A stretch of DNA of 20,084 nucleotides, taken from NCBI GenBank assembly GCA_021464525.1, contig JADRCO010001348.1, positions 1-20,084 of the forward strand. Direction: 5' to 3'. Within the stretch, counting starts at the first letter, position 1. Each line of letters opens with the position of its first letter. Shown in pieces: positions 8,873 through 19,322 of this stretch. The translations under genes and the position numbers were made by a program. This DNA is from Rhizophagus sp. LPA8_4_AMF. Lineage: Eukaryota; Glomeromycota; Glomeromycetes; Glomerales; Glomeraceae. A model generated the notes under the pieces. That model saw nothing but the letters and a program-made list of their open reading frames with translations. It ran no database searches and had not been told where the DNA came from.

Positions 8873-8932
8873 ATGTATAGATCGATTAATCCTAAAAGTT
8901 CAATTCCTAAATCACCGATCAAGTTTTTATGA
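8873..8932 (+). CDS. Small ORF downstream of a TATA box, unknown
   Basis: ATG at 8873, TGA at 8930-8932, 19 codons: MYRSINPKSSIPKSPIKFL. It lies 50 nt after TATAAAAA and is Ser/Pro/Lys-rich. It may be a tiny ORF in the leader of a longer transcript, the first exon of a gene whose other exons I cannot find, or chance. No family is recognised. Confidence 0.15.
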   Translation: MYRSINPKSSIPKSPIKFL

Positions 8933-9256
8933 TATTAGGCGCAGCGTTTATTTTATAATATATAAATAAAAAAAAAAGTTTCCTGCAAGTTCAACCTTAT
9001 TATATCTTCTCCATTCGGTAAATGGACTCCGACTGATTATTTATTAAATTATTTTAATTACTAAATTATTATTTTAAAATTAATAATATTTTATAACAAG
9101 GTCATTTAGAGCTGTATGTGAGATTATAATGAGTTGTGGTGTTGGCAACACAAGAAAAACAATGGGTAAGATTTTAAATAAATTATTGGTTATACGCATG
9201 GAAATTTCTTTAAAGATAAACAAACGATGAATCTGTATTCTGTAAACAAAAAATAT

Positions 9257-9312
9257 CGTACCGACGTACCGTACGTACCGAACGTACCCGTTGTACCGTC
9301 TCTTTTACCGTT
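9257..9312. promoter_or_regulatory. Cluster of GTACCG/CGTACC motifs
   Basis: About six copies of GTACCG, GTACCC or TACCG occur within 55 bp, with the palindrome CGTACG among them, in otherwise AT-rich DNA. It sits in the intergenic region between the two divergent genes. The density and even spacing suggest a protein-binding array or a short degenerate tandem repeat. The binding factor is unknown. Confidence 0.4.
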
Positions 9313-9425
9313 ATCACATGACTCGTACTACAAAAATTAATTAAAAAGAGGGGAAATCCCAAACAATTCATCCCACGTGTCCCGTTACTCCCGTATCAAA
9401 TTTTTTTTTCGAGTGAGCAATTTGA

Positions 9426-9659
9426 TTGCAAATGCAATTTTATTCAGTGGACAAGCACAGTGGCTTCGAAAGATGTAAACCACACGGAAAAAGTGAAAAT
9501 ACTGATAATGATAAATCTTTCATTTCGCTAAGCCCATACGGAATCAAGATAGTCTTTGACTGTGCGAATACCACCGTGGATTTTGTCAAGTTTCCATGGT
9601 TGCTTGTTGATGATTGCTTGTTGATATGCTTACGGTCTACCTTAACGGTCAATATTTAA
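9426..9659 (+). CDS. 77-codon ORF of uncertain status
   Basis: ATG 9426 to TAA at 9657-9659, in a block with clearly higher GC than its surroundings. The residue mix is balanced, including a DKSFISLSPYGIKIVFD stretch and a hydrophobic end. The minus strand is also open here (9440-9652), so coding direction cannot be decided from openness alone. No signal peptide, motif or family is recognised. It could be an exon of a gene with the TATA box at 8815, a relic, or chance in a GC-richer patch. Confidence 0.2.
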   Translation: MQMQFYSVDKHSGFERCKPHGKSENTDNDKSFISLSPYGIKIVFDCANTTVDFVKFPWLLVDDCLLICLRSTLTVNI

Positions 9660-10970
9660 GGCCATGGTTGGAACAAATTCATTTCCAAAAATTTTAAACG
9701 CGTTCCTAACTTAAATTGGTTAATTATCTCGAATATTCTAACCTAGTTAGGTTTGAATTTGTTTATGATCGAGAGCAACATAATGCATCAAAAATTATTT
9801 GACATGTAATATTAAACAGAAATTCCCCCCCCCCCAAGATTTATTATTATTAATTCGGGTTATTTTCCAAATAAAGAAATAAAGTTCATACATCATAAAT
9901 TTACGTTTATTAAATTAACTTGAAACTATTATAAATATTATTTATCGATGCTTTTCCCAATATTATAAATTTGGATCATTCAATTTTTGGTAAAGTCCGT
10001 TTATTTCAAATAAAGAATTTTATTTTAATAAAGTCCGAAACTATTATTTATCGAAGTTTCATCCCATAATAAAAGTTAGTACTACATTTGTTTTACATCC
10101 TTAACTTATAACTTTATATCAGGCCATTCCTGTGCTTTATAAATTTTTAATAATTATATGCATATGAGATTAATGATCAATTTTTAAAATTTTATTCCCC
10201 TGAATGAAAATACATATTTGGAATATTTTAATTTCGGTTTTGTTAAAAAGAAAGTTCTTTAATTTACTTAATTTACAATCTAGTAAACATCCAGTTAAAC
10301 GTGGTTCACAAGTCGACCAATTGTAAGATGACTCAAGCCACACTGTAAGTGGCTTTACAGTCCATATATTTTACGTGGTAAAATTAATTCCGTTATTTTA
10401 CCAGAGTTAGCAAGCAATGTCAACATTATGACGATTTAAATAGATTTAAAATAATTGAGTATTATACCTAGGTATTTATTAAATTATTTTAAGTAATAAA
10501 ATCGGTAGAAAATGGGTTCTTTTTTGTAAGGTACTGTGCATAGGGGGGTACTGTGGCAAAATACGGTAGCCTTAAAGATGTGGATTTGAAGTTTGGTTCC
10601 CGTTCCCTATTCTCTTTAATATGAAAAGGTTCTTTATGAATAGTTTTTCCCTTCTCAATAAACAAATTTTTAAATTATGATTCCTTGGATTAATATCGTA
10701 ATTCTTTAATTAGCTAAAGCGACATGACACAATCGTTACGTATTGATTTTTAATTAAAAGAAATAAAATAAAATACTTAATATGTAGAGAATTATCAGTC
10801 TTAAACTCTTAATCGACCAAACATCCTACTTTGATCTTTATTTTTTTGTATCTTATTTTGCCCAATACAATTTTGATCTACATTTTGTGTCACGGAAGTA
10901 ATTATTATCTAATTTAAACAAAAATATTATCGATGAATTCAATTTATCTTTTTTGTGCAAAATAAAAAAG
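9660..10970. other. Intergenic region upstream of the Mediator gene
   Basis: Contains a run of eleven C at 9825-9835. Two diverged copies of a repeat lie at roughly 9855-9960 and 9990-10065, both with a GAAACTATTAT...TTATCGA core and an AATAAAG word. There is a hairpin at 10335-10355, and a GGTACTGTG-containing pair of short repeats around 10530-10555. No gene is supported. Regulatory sequence for the downstream gene is expected here, but I cannot point to a defined promoter element. Confidence 0.5.
10335..10355. repeat. Short hairpin
   Basis: AAGCCAC and GTGGCTT form a perfect 7 bp stem around the loop ACTGTAA. Function unknown. Confidence 0.5.
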
Positions 10971-13900
10971 ATGAAGTATAATCAATCAAGTGGAGTGATA
11001 AATTCACCTGCTATACCATCAATATCCATAATGTTTTTTGTATATAATTTGGTAATTTTTTTTTGATGAATTTTTATCGACTCTTATTTTCAAATTATGT
11101 TAGTTATTCATATTGAGAATGTGAATGTTTTTTTTTAAAAAAAGAAGTATATTTTTTTTTTAAAAGGTACAAACTAGACCTGTTATGACAGATGATATGG
11201 CAGTTGAATATTTAGAGAAATTGCAACATATTCAGGTATCTATATTTCTTCTTTTTTTTAAAAAAAGTTATTTTTCAATCAATATAGTAATTCGACTTTT
11301 TAACATAATTCGAAAATTAATACTAAACATAGGTTTCTTGTGATCATGAATTTTATGTAGAATTATGGATGTCAGCATTAACAGGATTAGCTGAAGAATG
11401 TGATAAAACATCAACAGGAAGGGTACAGCACACATTATTATGGAAAAGTTTTGTATTGGTTAAATTACCTTCATTAATTGAAAAATTAGAATTAAAAAAA
11501 TCTAATAAAATTAAAAGTGATAATTTATTATATTCTGAAGAAAATAAGGTGAAGTAGTAAAATGTCTTCTTAAAAAAAAATTTTTTTAATTTTGTTCAAT
11601 AATTAATGAGAGAATTTTTGTAGTATGATTGTCATGAATGTGTTATAAATCAACTATTTGGGTTTAAAGGTTTAATTAATGCATGTAATCAACTTGTGGA
11701 AGATGACATATTCCAGTAAGAATTTAATATCTTCAAAATAAATTATATATATATGTATGCATTAATCATTATTTTATCGTACTTTGTTTAATTTAGAGCT
11801 GCAGATATAACAATAGATATATTGAGAGTATGCTTAAATAGAAAGTTAGTAAGAAAAGAATTTGTTAATAGGTTTTTAGAACTTGAATATGAAATAGATG
11901 GGGGAGATACAGTTGGATTAACAGCAGGAAATATATTAGATGATCCAAGTAGACAAATTATTGATCATTTAGTATCAACCGCCACAACAAGTTTTTTACA
12001 TCAAGAATCTCGAGTTGAAACGATATTTAAGGTACAATATTATTAAAAGATTAAAAAGTTTTAAAAAAGTATATTCTCTTAATTCGACTTATCTTCTTTA
12101 TAGTTAATGAGTGAATGGGGTACAAAATTAGAAGTGGCACCATTAGCTACACTTTGTCGATCTCTTATGGATGTTCCTACATTGCTTGATATTATTCATT
12201 TATATCGGTATCCTTCAGAATTTATTTCACCTTTAGAAAGATTATGTAATACATGGGTAAGCAAGGCAGATTCAAAGGGTATGTATAAATAATTCATTAT
12301 AGATTTTTCGTATGTTTATTTATTAATTCTTTATTTATTTAGAGTCTCTCCTTCACGATTATGAAAATTTCGGGACAATATTCTTATTTCTAATTAGTGT
12401 AATTGATAGATATGAGGTAAAAAAATCAAAAAACTGTGAATTTTCATCTTGATTTACAAAATTTTATTAAAAAGTTTTTTTCTTTTTCCATTTTATAGTT
12501 TCATAAAAATATTAAAGATGTTCTTCATGATGATGAAGGATTTTGTTATAAATGGCTTATACAATCAGGAAGTACGTATGATATAGACTCACTTGATCAT
12601 GAAAAAAGCATAATAACAAGATTGGTTTCGACATTATCTGATGCAAGTCAAGAAATCCCCGAAGATTTGATTCGGTAATATAAAAATTTTTTTTTCTACA
12701 TTCAATTTCATTTCAATTTATTATTATTATTGTTATTTTATAATTTAAATATATTATTTTCCTAATTAGGATCAGCCCAAGAAGTTTGATAGAATTATCA
12801 CCAACAATATTTAAAGAAGCATTAAAAAAAGTAGTAACAGAAGACATAGAAGTTGCAATGATAAATCTTGAACCATTATTCACACATTTTATTAAACCAC
12901 ACATGTCATATGCCTTAATTGGTGTATGTCAATCGCTATGTGATGATATTTTATTTAAAGGGTAAATATAAGTTTAATTTTATTAAGGACCTGTTTTTTT
13001 TTTAAAAAAAAAAAAAAAGTGAGATTTTTCCTTTTTTTTAGGAAATCTTCAATTTCTTTTAAAGTATTAAATAAATTAATACTAGAAGAAGCATTTCCAA
13101 ATTCAATTATAAAATTGATTGGAAATAAATTATTATCAATATTTGATATCATATCAGAAAATGGCAGCTTACCAAGTATAGAAGATACGGAAAATATTAT
13201 ACGTAATAAGATAGCAAAAACAATGATGGTTCCAAGTAATAATTCTTTTTATTTTTTTTTATACTCTATTTTGTGTTTTATTTTATTTTCTAATTCCTCT
13301 TTTTTTTTGTAATTTTAGACTGGATAAATACAAAGCATCCAGCAGAAAAATTATATTATAGATTTAAAATAATGTTTAAATCGATAATATACGGAGGAAG
13401 ACATAAACCTTCTTTAGTTTATGAAATATTTTTATCAGAAAATTATTTTAATAATGATATTAATACAGAGTATGAATATATCACAGGAAATGGAGGAGCA
13501 ACTAATAATTTGTTTGATGAATTTATTATAAATCCATCTTCTTGGTTGGGACCACATCATCTAGATATTGAGTTATTTAGGAATTGTTTAGAAATTAACG
13601 GCCCTAGAACTTTTGTTGATCTTATTGTTGAGGTGTGTGAAGAATTTTAAGTTTTTTATTTTAAGCAAATAAAAAATGACCTTAAATAAATATTATTTTA
13701 TATATGTTTATAATTATACAGGAAGTGTTATCTGCCGGTAAGAAAGAAATGGGAATACGTGCGGGTAATTACAAAATCTTTGCTTTCATATTATTGCTAA
13801 TTTTTTTTCTGATCGCATTAACTTAAAATGATAACTTTTCCATTTTTTTTAGCCGAGTTAGGGGCATCTTTGTTAACATTATCAATATATTATACGTGGA

Positions 13901-14433
13901 ATGAATATTTACATCCTAAAACACTTATAAAAATATTTTTTATGGATTTTTTACCTTCAATATTAGAAAAAAAGATTGATATGTATACACAAAGTTATTC
14001 AATAGGCATCATGACTTTATTCATTTTAATGATGATTAAAAAAGATACTCAGAATGTAGGTGGAGTTGATGTTAGTATTGATGAAATTGTTGGCATCAAT
14101 AATAATGTTGTTGATGGCACTAATGATATTCTTATGATGGATGCTATCATCCCGGAAGAGAGAGTAGGGGGTATGGAAGGAGTAGATGGAACAAAAGTTG
14201 AAATTGAAGACTTTACTAAATTTGTTTTATCTATATTTAAACAAGATAGGGATAATGCTGATAGCGATAATATTGATAGTAAAGTAATTCAGAATGGATC
14301 AAAAAGGATTGATGATAAGGTAAAAAATGAGAGTGAACCTAAATTAATCAATGGACCCGCAAAAGGATTTATTGATGCTTTATTAATACATGAAGATATT
14401 GTACCAGAATTAAAATCTTTAGTTAAGAAATGA
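10971..14433 (+). CDS. med5: Mediator of RNA polymerase II transcription subunit 5 (Med5/Nut1-like)
   Basis: Thirteen exons: 10971-11051 (donor could instead be 11040), 11167-11235, 11333-11548, 11624-11715, 11797-12031, 12104-12278, 12343-12416, 12499-12674, 12770-12961, 13042-13235, 13319-13632, 13722-13764 and 13853-14433. All junctions are GT-AG and in phase, giving about 810 residues. Med5 belongs to the Mediator tail module, which links gene-specific activators to RNA polymerase II in the nucleus. Family-like features are the CLNRKLVRKEF helix (exon 5), the DVPTLLDIIH and YENFGTIFLFLI segments, and above all ISPRSLIELSPTIFKEAL with the following FIKPHMSYALIGV in exon 9. The fold is all helical, without membrane segments. 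An Asp/Asn-rich linker of about 90 residues precedes a final helix (FIDALLIHEDIVPELKSLVK). It is shorter than the roughly 1000 residues usual for fungal Med5, mainly at the N-terminus, so the true start may lie upstream. The frame is open without an ATG back to a TAA at 10899. Assignment is by motif memory, not a search. Confidence 0.82.
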
Positions 14434-14498
14434 AATATTAGATTGTATTACATGGATATTTTCTTTGTGAATTTATATTGTATTTAGATTACAAACTT

Positions 14499-14504
14499 AA
14501 TAAA
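14499..14504 (+). terminator. Candidate polyadenylation signal of the Med5-like gene
   Basis: AATAAA lies 66 nt after the TGA stop at 14431-14433, a normal distance for a 3' end signal. Confidence 0.5.
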
Positions 14505-14509
14505 GTATC

Positions 14510-15170
14510 CTTTAATTCTAAAGATCCTTTGATGTAAAATTCCAAAAATATTAAACATTTTTGTTATATTAATTATATCAATTAAGAAATGAAATTATTT
14601 TTTGTTTTTTTTTTGTAAAATTGAAAAATGGATAATACATAAAAATATACAGTATATAAAGATTGACGTGAATGTTTTATCAAAGAATATATATATAAAC
14701 ATCTATATTATTTTCACAATGATATAATGCATGAATAATAAAATAATATATTGATATAGAATTATTATTATTATTATATTATCAATAGCTTAATAAATTT
14801 TATATTTAGCTATATTTTATAATAACAGACTATTATAATTATTTAATAAAAAATATTATCTTTAATATAATGCATTTACTTACTTATAATGAAAAAATGC
14901 ATAAGTATATTAAATATATATTTATCTTTTAAAATAAAAAATAATTATAATTCATAAAAATTCTTTTTTATTATTATTAGTTAATAAGAATTAGAATAGA
15001 ATTTTATGTAAAATTAAAAATATCATAAAACTCTTACTAATATTTGCTAATATTAGTATAATAATGATTATTATATAATGATTTTTTAATACTTTTGAAT
15101 AATAATTTTTAATAAAAATTTATTATTATAAATTAAAGTATTAATACTGAGAATTATTATTTTATTAAAA
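14510..15170. other. AT-only intergenic stretch
   Basis: Extremely A/T-rich, with TATTATTATTA and AATATT runs and no ORF, splice pattern or long repeat that I can support. Confidence 0.6.
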
Positions 15171-15175
15171 TTAAA

Positions 15176-15534
15176 ATTAGAGTTCCTAACGGGTTGGGTC
15201 AAGTTGGGTCAAAATTTTGGATTAATTTTAAAGTACTATTTATACAGTAATTCAAATTTTTACAATACAGTCAAACCTTTATATAACAATATGTCAGGAT
15301 TCATATGAAAAAAATTAAAAAATATCGTTATATCAAATTATACCAATATTTATATGCTCTTACATATAGTGAGAATTTAAAATTTTATCGGTATATCAAG
15401 TTTTTAATAGTGTATCAGTATATTGAATATCGGTATATCAAGGTCTGACTGTACCTTTAATTGTATTATTTATATTATGCAAGTCCATGCAAGTCAATGC
15501 AGGTCATTTCAGGTTGCATATTCAGAACTCTAAT
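15176..15534. mobile_element. Short inverted-repeat element hosting a second element
   Basis: Ends are ATTAGAGTTC (15176-15185) and GAACTCTAAT (15525-15534), exact reverse complements. The left side carries TTGGGTCAAGTTGGGTC. The right side carries GCAAGTCCATGCAAGTC and CAGGTCATTTCAGGTTGC, so each flank has its own internal direct repeats. Without the insertion at 15268-15451 the element would be about 175 bp. Non-coding. Confidence 0.55.
15268..15451. mobile_element. Nested pogo/mariner-like MITE
   Basis: The left end CAGTCAAACCTTTATATAAC and the right end, read in reverse complement as CAGTCAGACCTTGATATACC, form matching terminal inverted repeats of about 28 bp. TA sits on both sides (15266-15267 and 15452-15453), the target duplication expected for Tc1/mariner/pogo elements. 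The 184 bp interior is AT-rich with repeated GGTATATCAA words and encodes no protein, so it must have moved with a transposase made elsewhere. Confidence 0.75.
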
Positions 15535-15975
15535 TAAAATATTATGAAATTTTACTATTAATATTTATTAATACTGGTGCAATAAAATTACCCTAATAAA
15601 AATTTAGTAATATCTTATAAATTATTGCAAATTGGCAATTACTTTAGTTATTTTGGTTATGACTCTTAATTTCTGGAGCCATATAACTCTTAGTTGCCTG
15701 GTTATGAAATTTTAATTTAACATTCTTTCCTTAAATAAATTTTATTTTATTGCATCTAATTTTTAATCTGAGAATTAATTCTATTTTTATAGACCAAAGA
15801 TGTAAAAGAAAATAATAGGATACAAGACCTGATTTTTGAATGTAATATTTTAATGGTAATTTCTAGATCTATTTATATAATAAATTACATATAAATACAT
15901 ATATTTCCTTTCTTTATTCTTTTATAGATTAAGTAACATAATAGGATTATCAAAATAGCAGTCATTTGAGATTAA

Positions 15976-16155
15976 GTTATACAAATTATACTTACTAGAC
16001 AACTGGAGAATTTTAAGGATAAGTATAATTATACATTGATAAAAAAAAGATCAGGTGAGAAATTACCTTCAATATCGCCAAATAAGGTTAACGTTACTAA
16101 GAAAATTTATTCAGAACATGATATGAGTATTGAAAAGGATTTTTTATTCTGGTAG
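15976..16155 (+). pseudogene. Open 59-codon segment without a start, possible exon or relic
   Basis: The frame is open from just after a stop at 15973-15975 to TAG 16153-16155. The peptide is protein-like for this genome, with a charged stretch EKLPSISPNKVNVTKK and then YSEHDMSIEKDFLFW. A CTAG acceptor-like site precedes CAACTGGAG at about 16000, so it could be a terminal exon. No upstream exon can be joined convincingly, and the family is not recognised. Confidence 0.2.
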
Positions 16156-16353
16156 TAAATTATACTAACATACTTTGTGAAATTTGTGAAAATACTAGGA
16201 TACTATTGACAAATTTCTCTTTTTCAAAATACTATTTAAAAAAAGAAACAGAATAAGTTATGCTTGAATCAAAAGAAAAGACTGATTATTCTAATTATAT
16301 AAAGTATAATAGTATTTAGATTATATAGTGATACTATAATCTAGGATAAGTAG

Positions 16354-16393
16354 AATATCACCATATAATATTATTATATTATATGGTGATATT
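16354..16393. repeat. Near-perfect 40 bp palindrome
   Basis: AATATCACCATATAATAT pairs with ATATTATATGGTGATATT, an 18 bp stem with only a few central bases unpaired. It may be the centre or the ends of a tiny foldback element; the sequence to its left (GTGATACTATAATC) is partly related. Confidence 0.65.
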
Positions 16394-16489
16394 TTATTGT
16401 ATTCAAAATATTAATATATTATATAAAAAAAATGTATTACTAAAAAATATAACATATAAATTTTAAAAATAATAATATAATAATTAATG

Positions 16490-16625
16490 CTTCTTTAGCT
16501 AAGAGCACCTTTGTTTTATATTATATTGGTTACTTATATAGGTAAAGTAGACTTAACAATGCATATATAGGGTCTTTTATAAATAATAGGTGGTTTATTG
16601 ATTAACTTTAAATAAGTTTAGTAGT
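16490..16625 (+). mobile_element. Retroelement-like relic, copy B of a dispersed repeat
   Basis: Shares ACTTATATAGG with copy A (16532-16542 against 5020-5030). Shares the word ATGCATATATAGGGTC and the following AATAATAG with copy C near 18405-18430. Stops interrupt all frames. Only the similarity to the other two copies marks it out. Confidence 0.35.
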
Positions 16626-16717
16626 GAGCTTCTAAGTTTGTACATAACTCATTTTGGACTTCATTTTTTATCAATAAATGTATTACACACAATATAAAAA
16701 AAAAGTAATTAAAGCTT

Positions 16718-17122
16718 CAAATTTTTGATTCAGTTCCAATTTTTGGTTTTAATCTATTTTTTACATAAAATTTTACTGAAAGCATTTTTCAGTTTAAAGT
16801 TTTTACTAAAAATATTTACAAATTAAACTTTAGCTAAAAATATTTTTCAGTTAAAAATTTTACTGAAAATGTTATTTTTAATTTGAAAAAATCAGTTTCA
16901 GTTCTGTTTTTAAATTAAAAAAATGGAATTAAACCCATTTTTTGGGAAACTTTTCAAACTGAAATCATTTTCAGATAAAGTTTTTTAACTAAAGAATATT
17001 TTTTAGTTAAAATATTATAATTGTGAAAATTTTTTTAGTAAAAAATGTATTTAAAAGAATTCAATAAGAAATAAAATTCAGAACTAAAAATGAAATCAAA
17101 ACTGGAATTGAACCAGAAATTT
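16718..17122. mobile_element. Degenerate inverted-repeat element
   Basis: The left end (AAATTTTTGATTCAGTTCC and then AATTTTTGGTTTTAATC) and the right end, read in reverse complement (AAATTTCTGGTTCAATTCC and then AGTTTTGATTTCAT), match over about 35 bp. The interior repeats a TTTTACTGAAAA/TTTTTCAGTTAAA theme in both orientations. It is non-coding, about 400 bp, with unclear flanking duplication. Confidence 0.5.
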
Positions 17123-17480
17123 AGAGTTTTAATAGTAATATGGTAAACTGTTTATATTTAAATATTAAATGTTATATCTGTTTTTAAAAATCGATCAGTC
17201 ACTTATATGATGAAATAAATAAGATTTACATAATATAAAATATACTGTAAAATTCTTTACTATACTTGAACAATAAAGTTTATAAAGTTAAAATAAAATA
17301 AACTATTACATATAAATCAGAATATCAGATTATTAGATTGATTATACTTTCATTTACTGATCGTTTAACCATTTTTTCAGTAAAAGATTATTAAAGGAAA
17401 AACTTATTAGTTTTCCTTTACTTGGAAAATTTGCAAGTAACTTTTTGGATATTATGAACTTCAAGAAACACCTTTTAAAA
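17123..17480. other. Intergenic stretch, no gene seen
   Basis: A/T-rich sequence without a supported ORF or repeat. Base composition becomes less extreme near 17400, where the next relic begins. Confidence 0.5.
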
Positions 17481-18535
17481 CTTGTTTAGACCTTTAACAT
17501 TTTGTTTTGGTGGAGCTATATATTTGAAGCAATTTTCATCAAAGATATTTTTCAGAGCTACAAAACCTGAGCTCCTTTCATATTTGTGAAAAATTTTATA
17601 CAGTTAATATCTAAATTGCTGACTTTTAAATACCTTTGATAATGAGTTTTTCTGTTTATACTATATTTTTGAAAACATTGCAAAAGTTTTTTTGTGAGAT
17701 ACTAGTTGAAAAAATAGCATCTAAAGAACAGGTATTTTTTTTATTAATAGTTGCTATTTTAGGAGATGTAAATGTAGTAGTTTGGTGTTTTATACTCTTT
17801 TTCCTAGTTTTTCTTCAGATTTCTGGAAGTATTAATGACTTTTCTTTAGTTTAAAATTTTTTTTACCATTTTTGGATTACAGATTCTTTGAATTCTTTTG
17901 AAAGTCAGGGGTATTGGAATACAGATTTGTTGATCAGGAGGTTTGGTGTATTTTACTTTTTTGGATTTATAGATCAGTTCATAAAGGGTAATGATTTTGT
18001 TGGATGATTTTTTTTAAATTAGGTTAACATTTATTAGATTAGTTACTAGTATATTCATTTCATGTCACCTTATACATAGTAGATATACTGCTAGTAAATA
18101 ATCTAAATTGGTCATTAGTTTCAAAGATCTAAATGATATTTGTACTGAATGTAGTTGGGCAGGTCAATTTTTCTATTTTGCTTAATAGTTAGGATCTTAT
18201 GAAGATTATAAAAGAACTAGTTTGAATTTAATAGGCTTGGTACTATAATTATATGATAATGCCAGTTTTAAGGGAAATTTTTTACATTGAATAGCAGTGT
18301 AGCAAGTCTTTGAAATACCTTACCAAAGATCACAGAGAGCATTATTTTCTAAGATGTAAGCAGTATTTTCACTCCTACCTGGCAGAAAAAGTTTTCACTG
18401 ATAGTACATGTATAGGGTCCCTATAGAATAATAGATGATATTAGGATTAATTACATTAGATAATTCTGATTTACTTATTTTTTTTATATTTTGGATATTA
18501 ACTCTAATAAATCTTAATATACACTGTAGTACTTG
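17480..18535 (+). mobile_element. Decayed retroelement-like segment, ending in copy C of the dispersed repeat
   Basis: This kilobase is less AT-rich than its surroundings and has several short protein-like frames broken by stops. One frame (17636-17854, 72 codons) is hydrophobic. Another is open at 17855-18007 and reads NSFESQGYWNTDLLIRRFG and then GFIDQFIKGNDFVG. A third, near 18310-18420, reads KDHREHYFLRCKQYFHSYL and VFTDSTCIGS. Together these look like scattered remains of a non-LTR retroelement polyprotein with an RNase H-like FTD motif, but no reverse transcriptase YADD-type box was found, so the class is uncertain. The last 145 bp matches copy A near 5036-5150. Confidence 0.35.
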
Positions 18536-18910
18536 TAAAAAATAAAAAAATAAATCAGATTATTACTAGTTTAATAATAAAGAGAACTTTATAAAAAAAA
18601 TTTATTTTTTTATTTTTACAAAAAAATATAAATTACTTTAGTTAAACTTTATATTATATATTTTAATAATTTTTTTTTAAAATACCAAATAATTAAATTT
18701 TAATAAAATTTATATCTTAGATTTATAAAAAAAAATTCAATAATAATAAATTACATTTTTAATATAAAAAATGTATTATATAACTAATAGCTAATATTTT
18801 TATTTATATAAATACTATAAATTTATATAAATAATTTATTTTAAAAATGATTTTTATATAGTAATTAAAAGATTTTAAATATTAGTAAAAGAATAATTAT
18901 AATATAATAT
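18536..18910. other. AT-only stretch
   Basis: Almost entirely A and T, with TATATATATA near 18905-18918. No gene or defined repeat is seen. Confidence 0.6.
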
Positions 18911-19322
18911 ATATATATACTAAAACTCCAAATAATTTCAATTTGATTTTATTTTTCAGTTTTTTTCTGATTGGTCAAAATTATTTCTACATAATAATTT
19001 ACCATCCAATGATATAGAAAGATGATCTATAGCTCATTTAAAGAGTTTTGTTGAAAGCTTTTAAATGGTACTAAAATCACCTTTTTAGTATTAATAAATA
19101 GAGAAGCGTCATTAAATTTTATTTAAAAATTATCTTACTATCTATTAATATTAAAAAATGATTTTAGTACTTTTTATTAAAAGCGACCTTTCAAATAAGC
19201 TATAGATCATCCTTTTACAATTACTAAATAGTAAGATATTATATAAAAATAATTTTAATTAATCAGAAAATTAATCTGAAACCTAAACCAAACTGGACTA
19301 TTCAGAGTTTTAATATATACTA
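18911..19322. mobile_element. Foldback MITE-like element with arms of about 150 bp
   Basis: The left arm runs from TACTAAAACTCC through TTTTTCTGATTGGTCAAAATT, AGATGATCTATAGCTC and GGTACTAAAATCACC to TATTAATAAATAG. The right arm, in reverse complement, shows the same order: TTAAAACTC, TTTTCTGATTAATTAAAATT, GGATGATCTATAGCTT, AGTACTAAAATCA and TATTAATAGATAG. The centre is about 40-60 bp. Ends abut TATATA, so a TA duplication cannot be told apart from the background. Confidence 0.7.

Noticed and set aside
12955-13152. Minus-strand ORF over the Med5-like gene, also 12713-12904
   Set aside because: Both are antisense to exons of the Med5-like gene and have compositions typical of A/T-rich shadows.
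10971-14433. Several separate small plus-strand genes
   Set aside because: The individual open stretches end exactly at GT donors and restart after AG acceptors in compatible phases, so they are exons of one gene.
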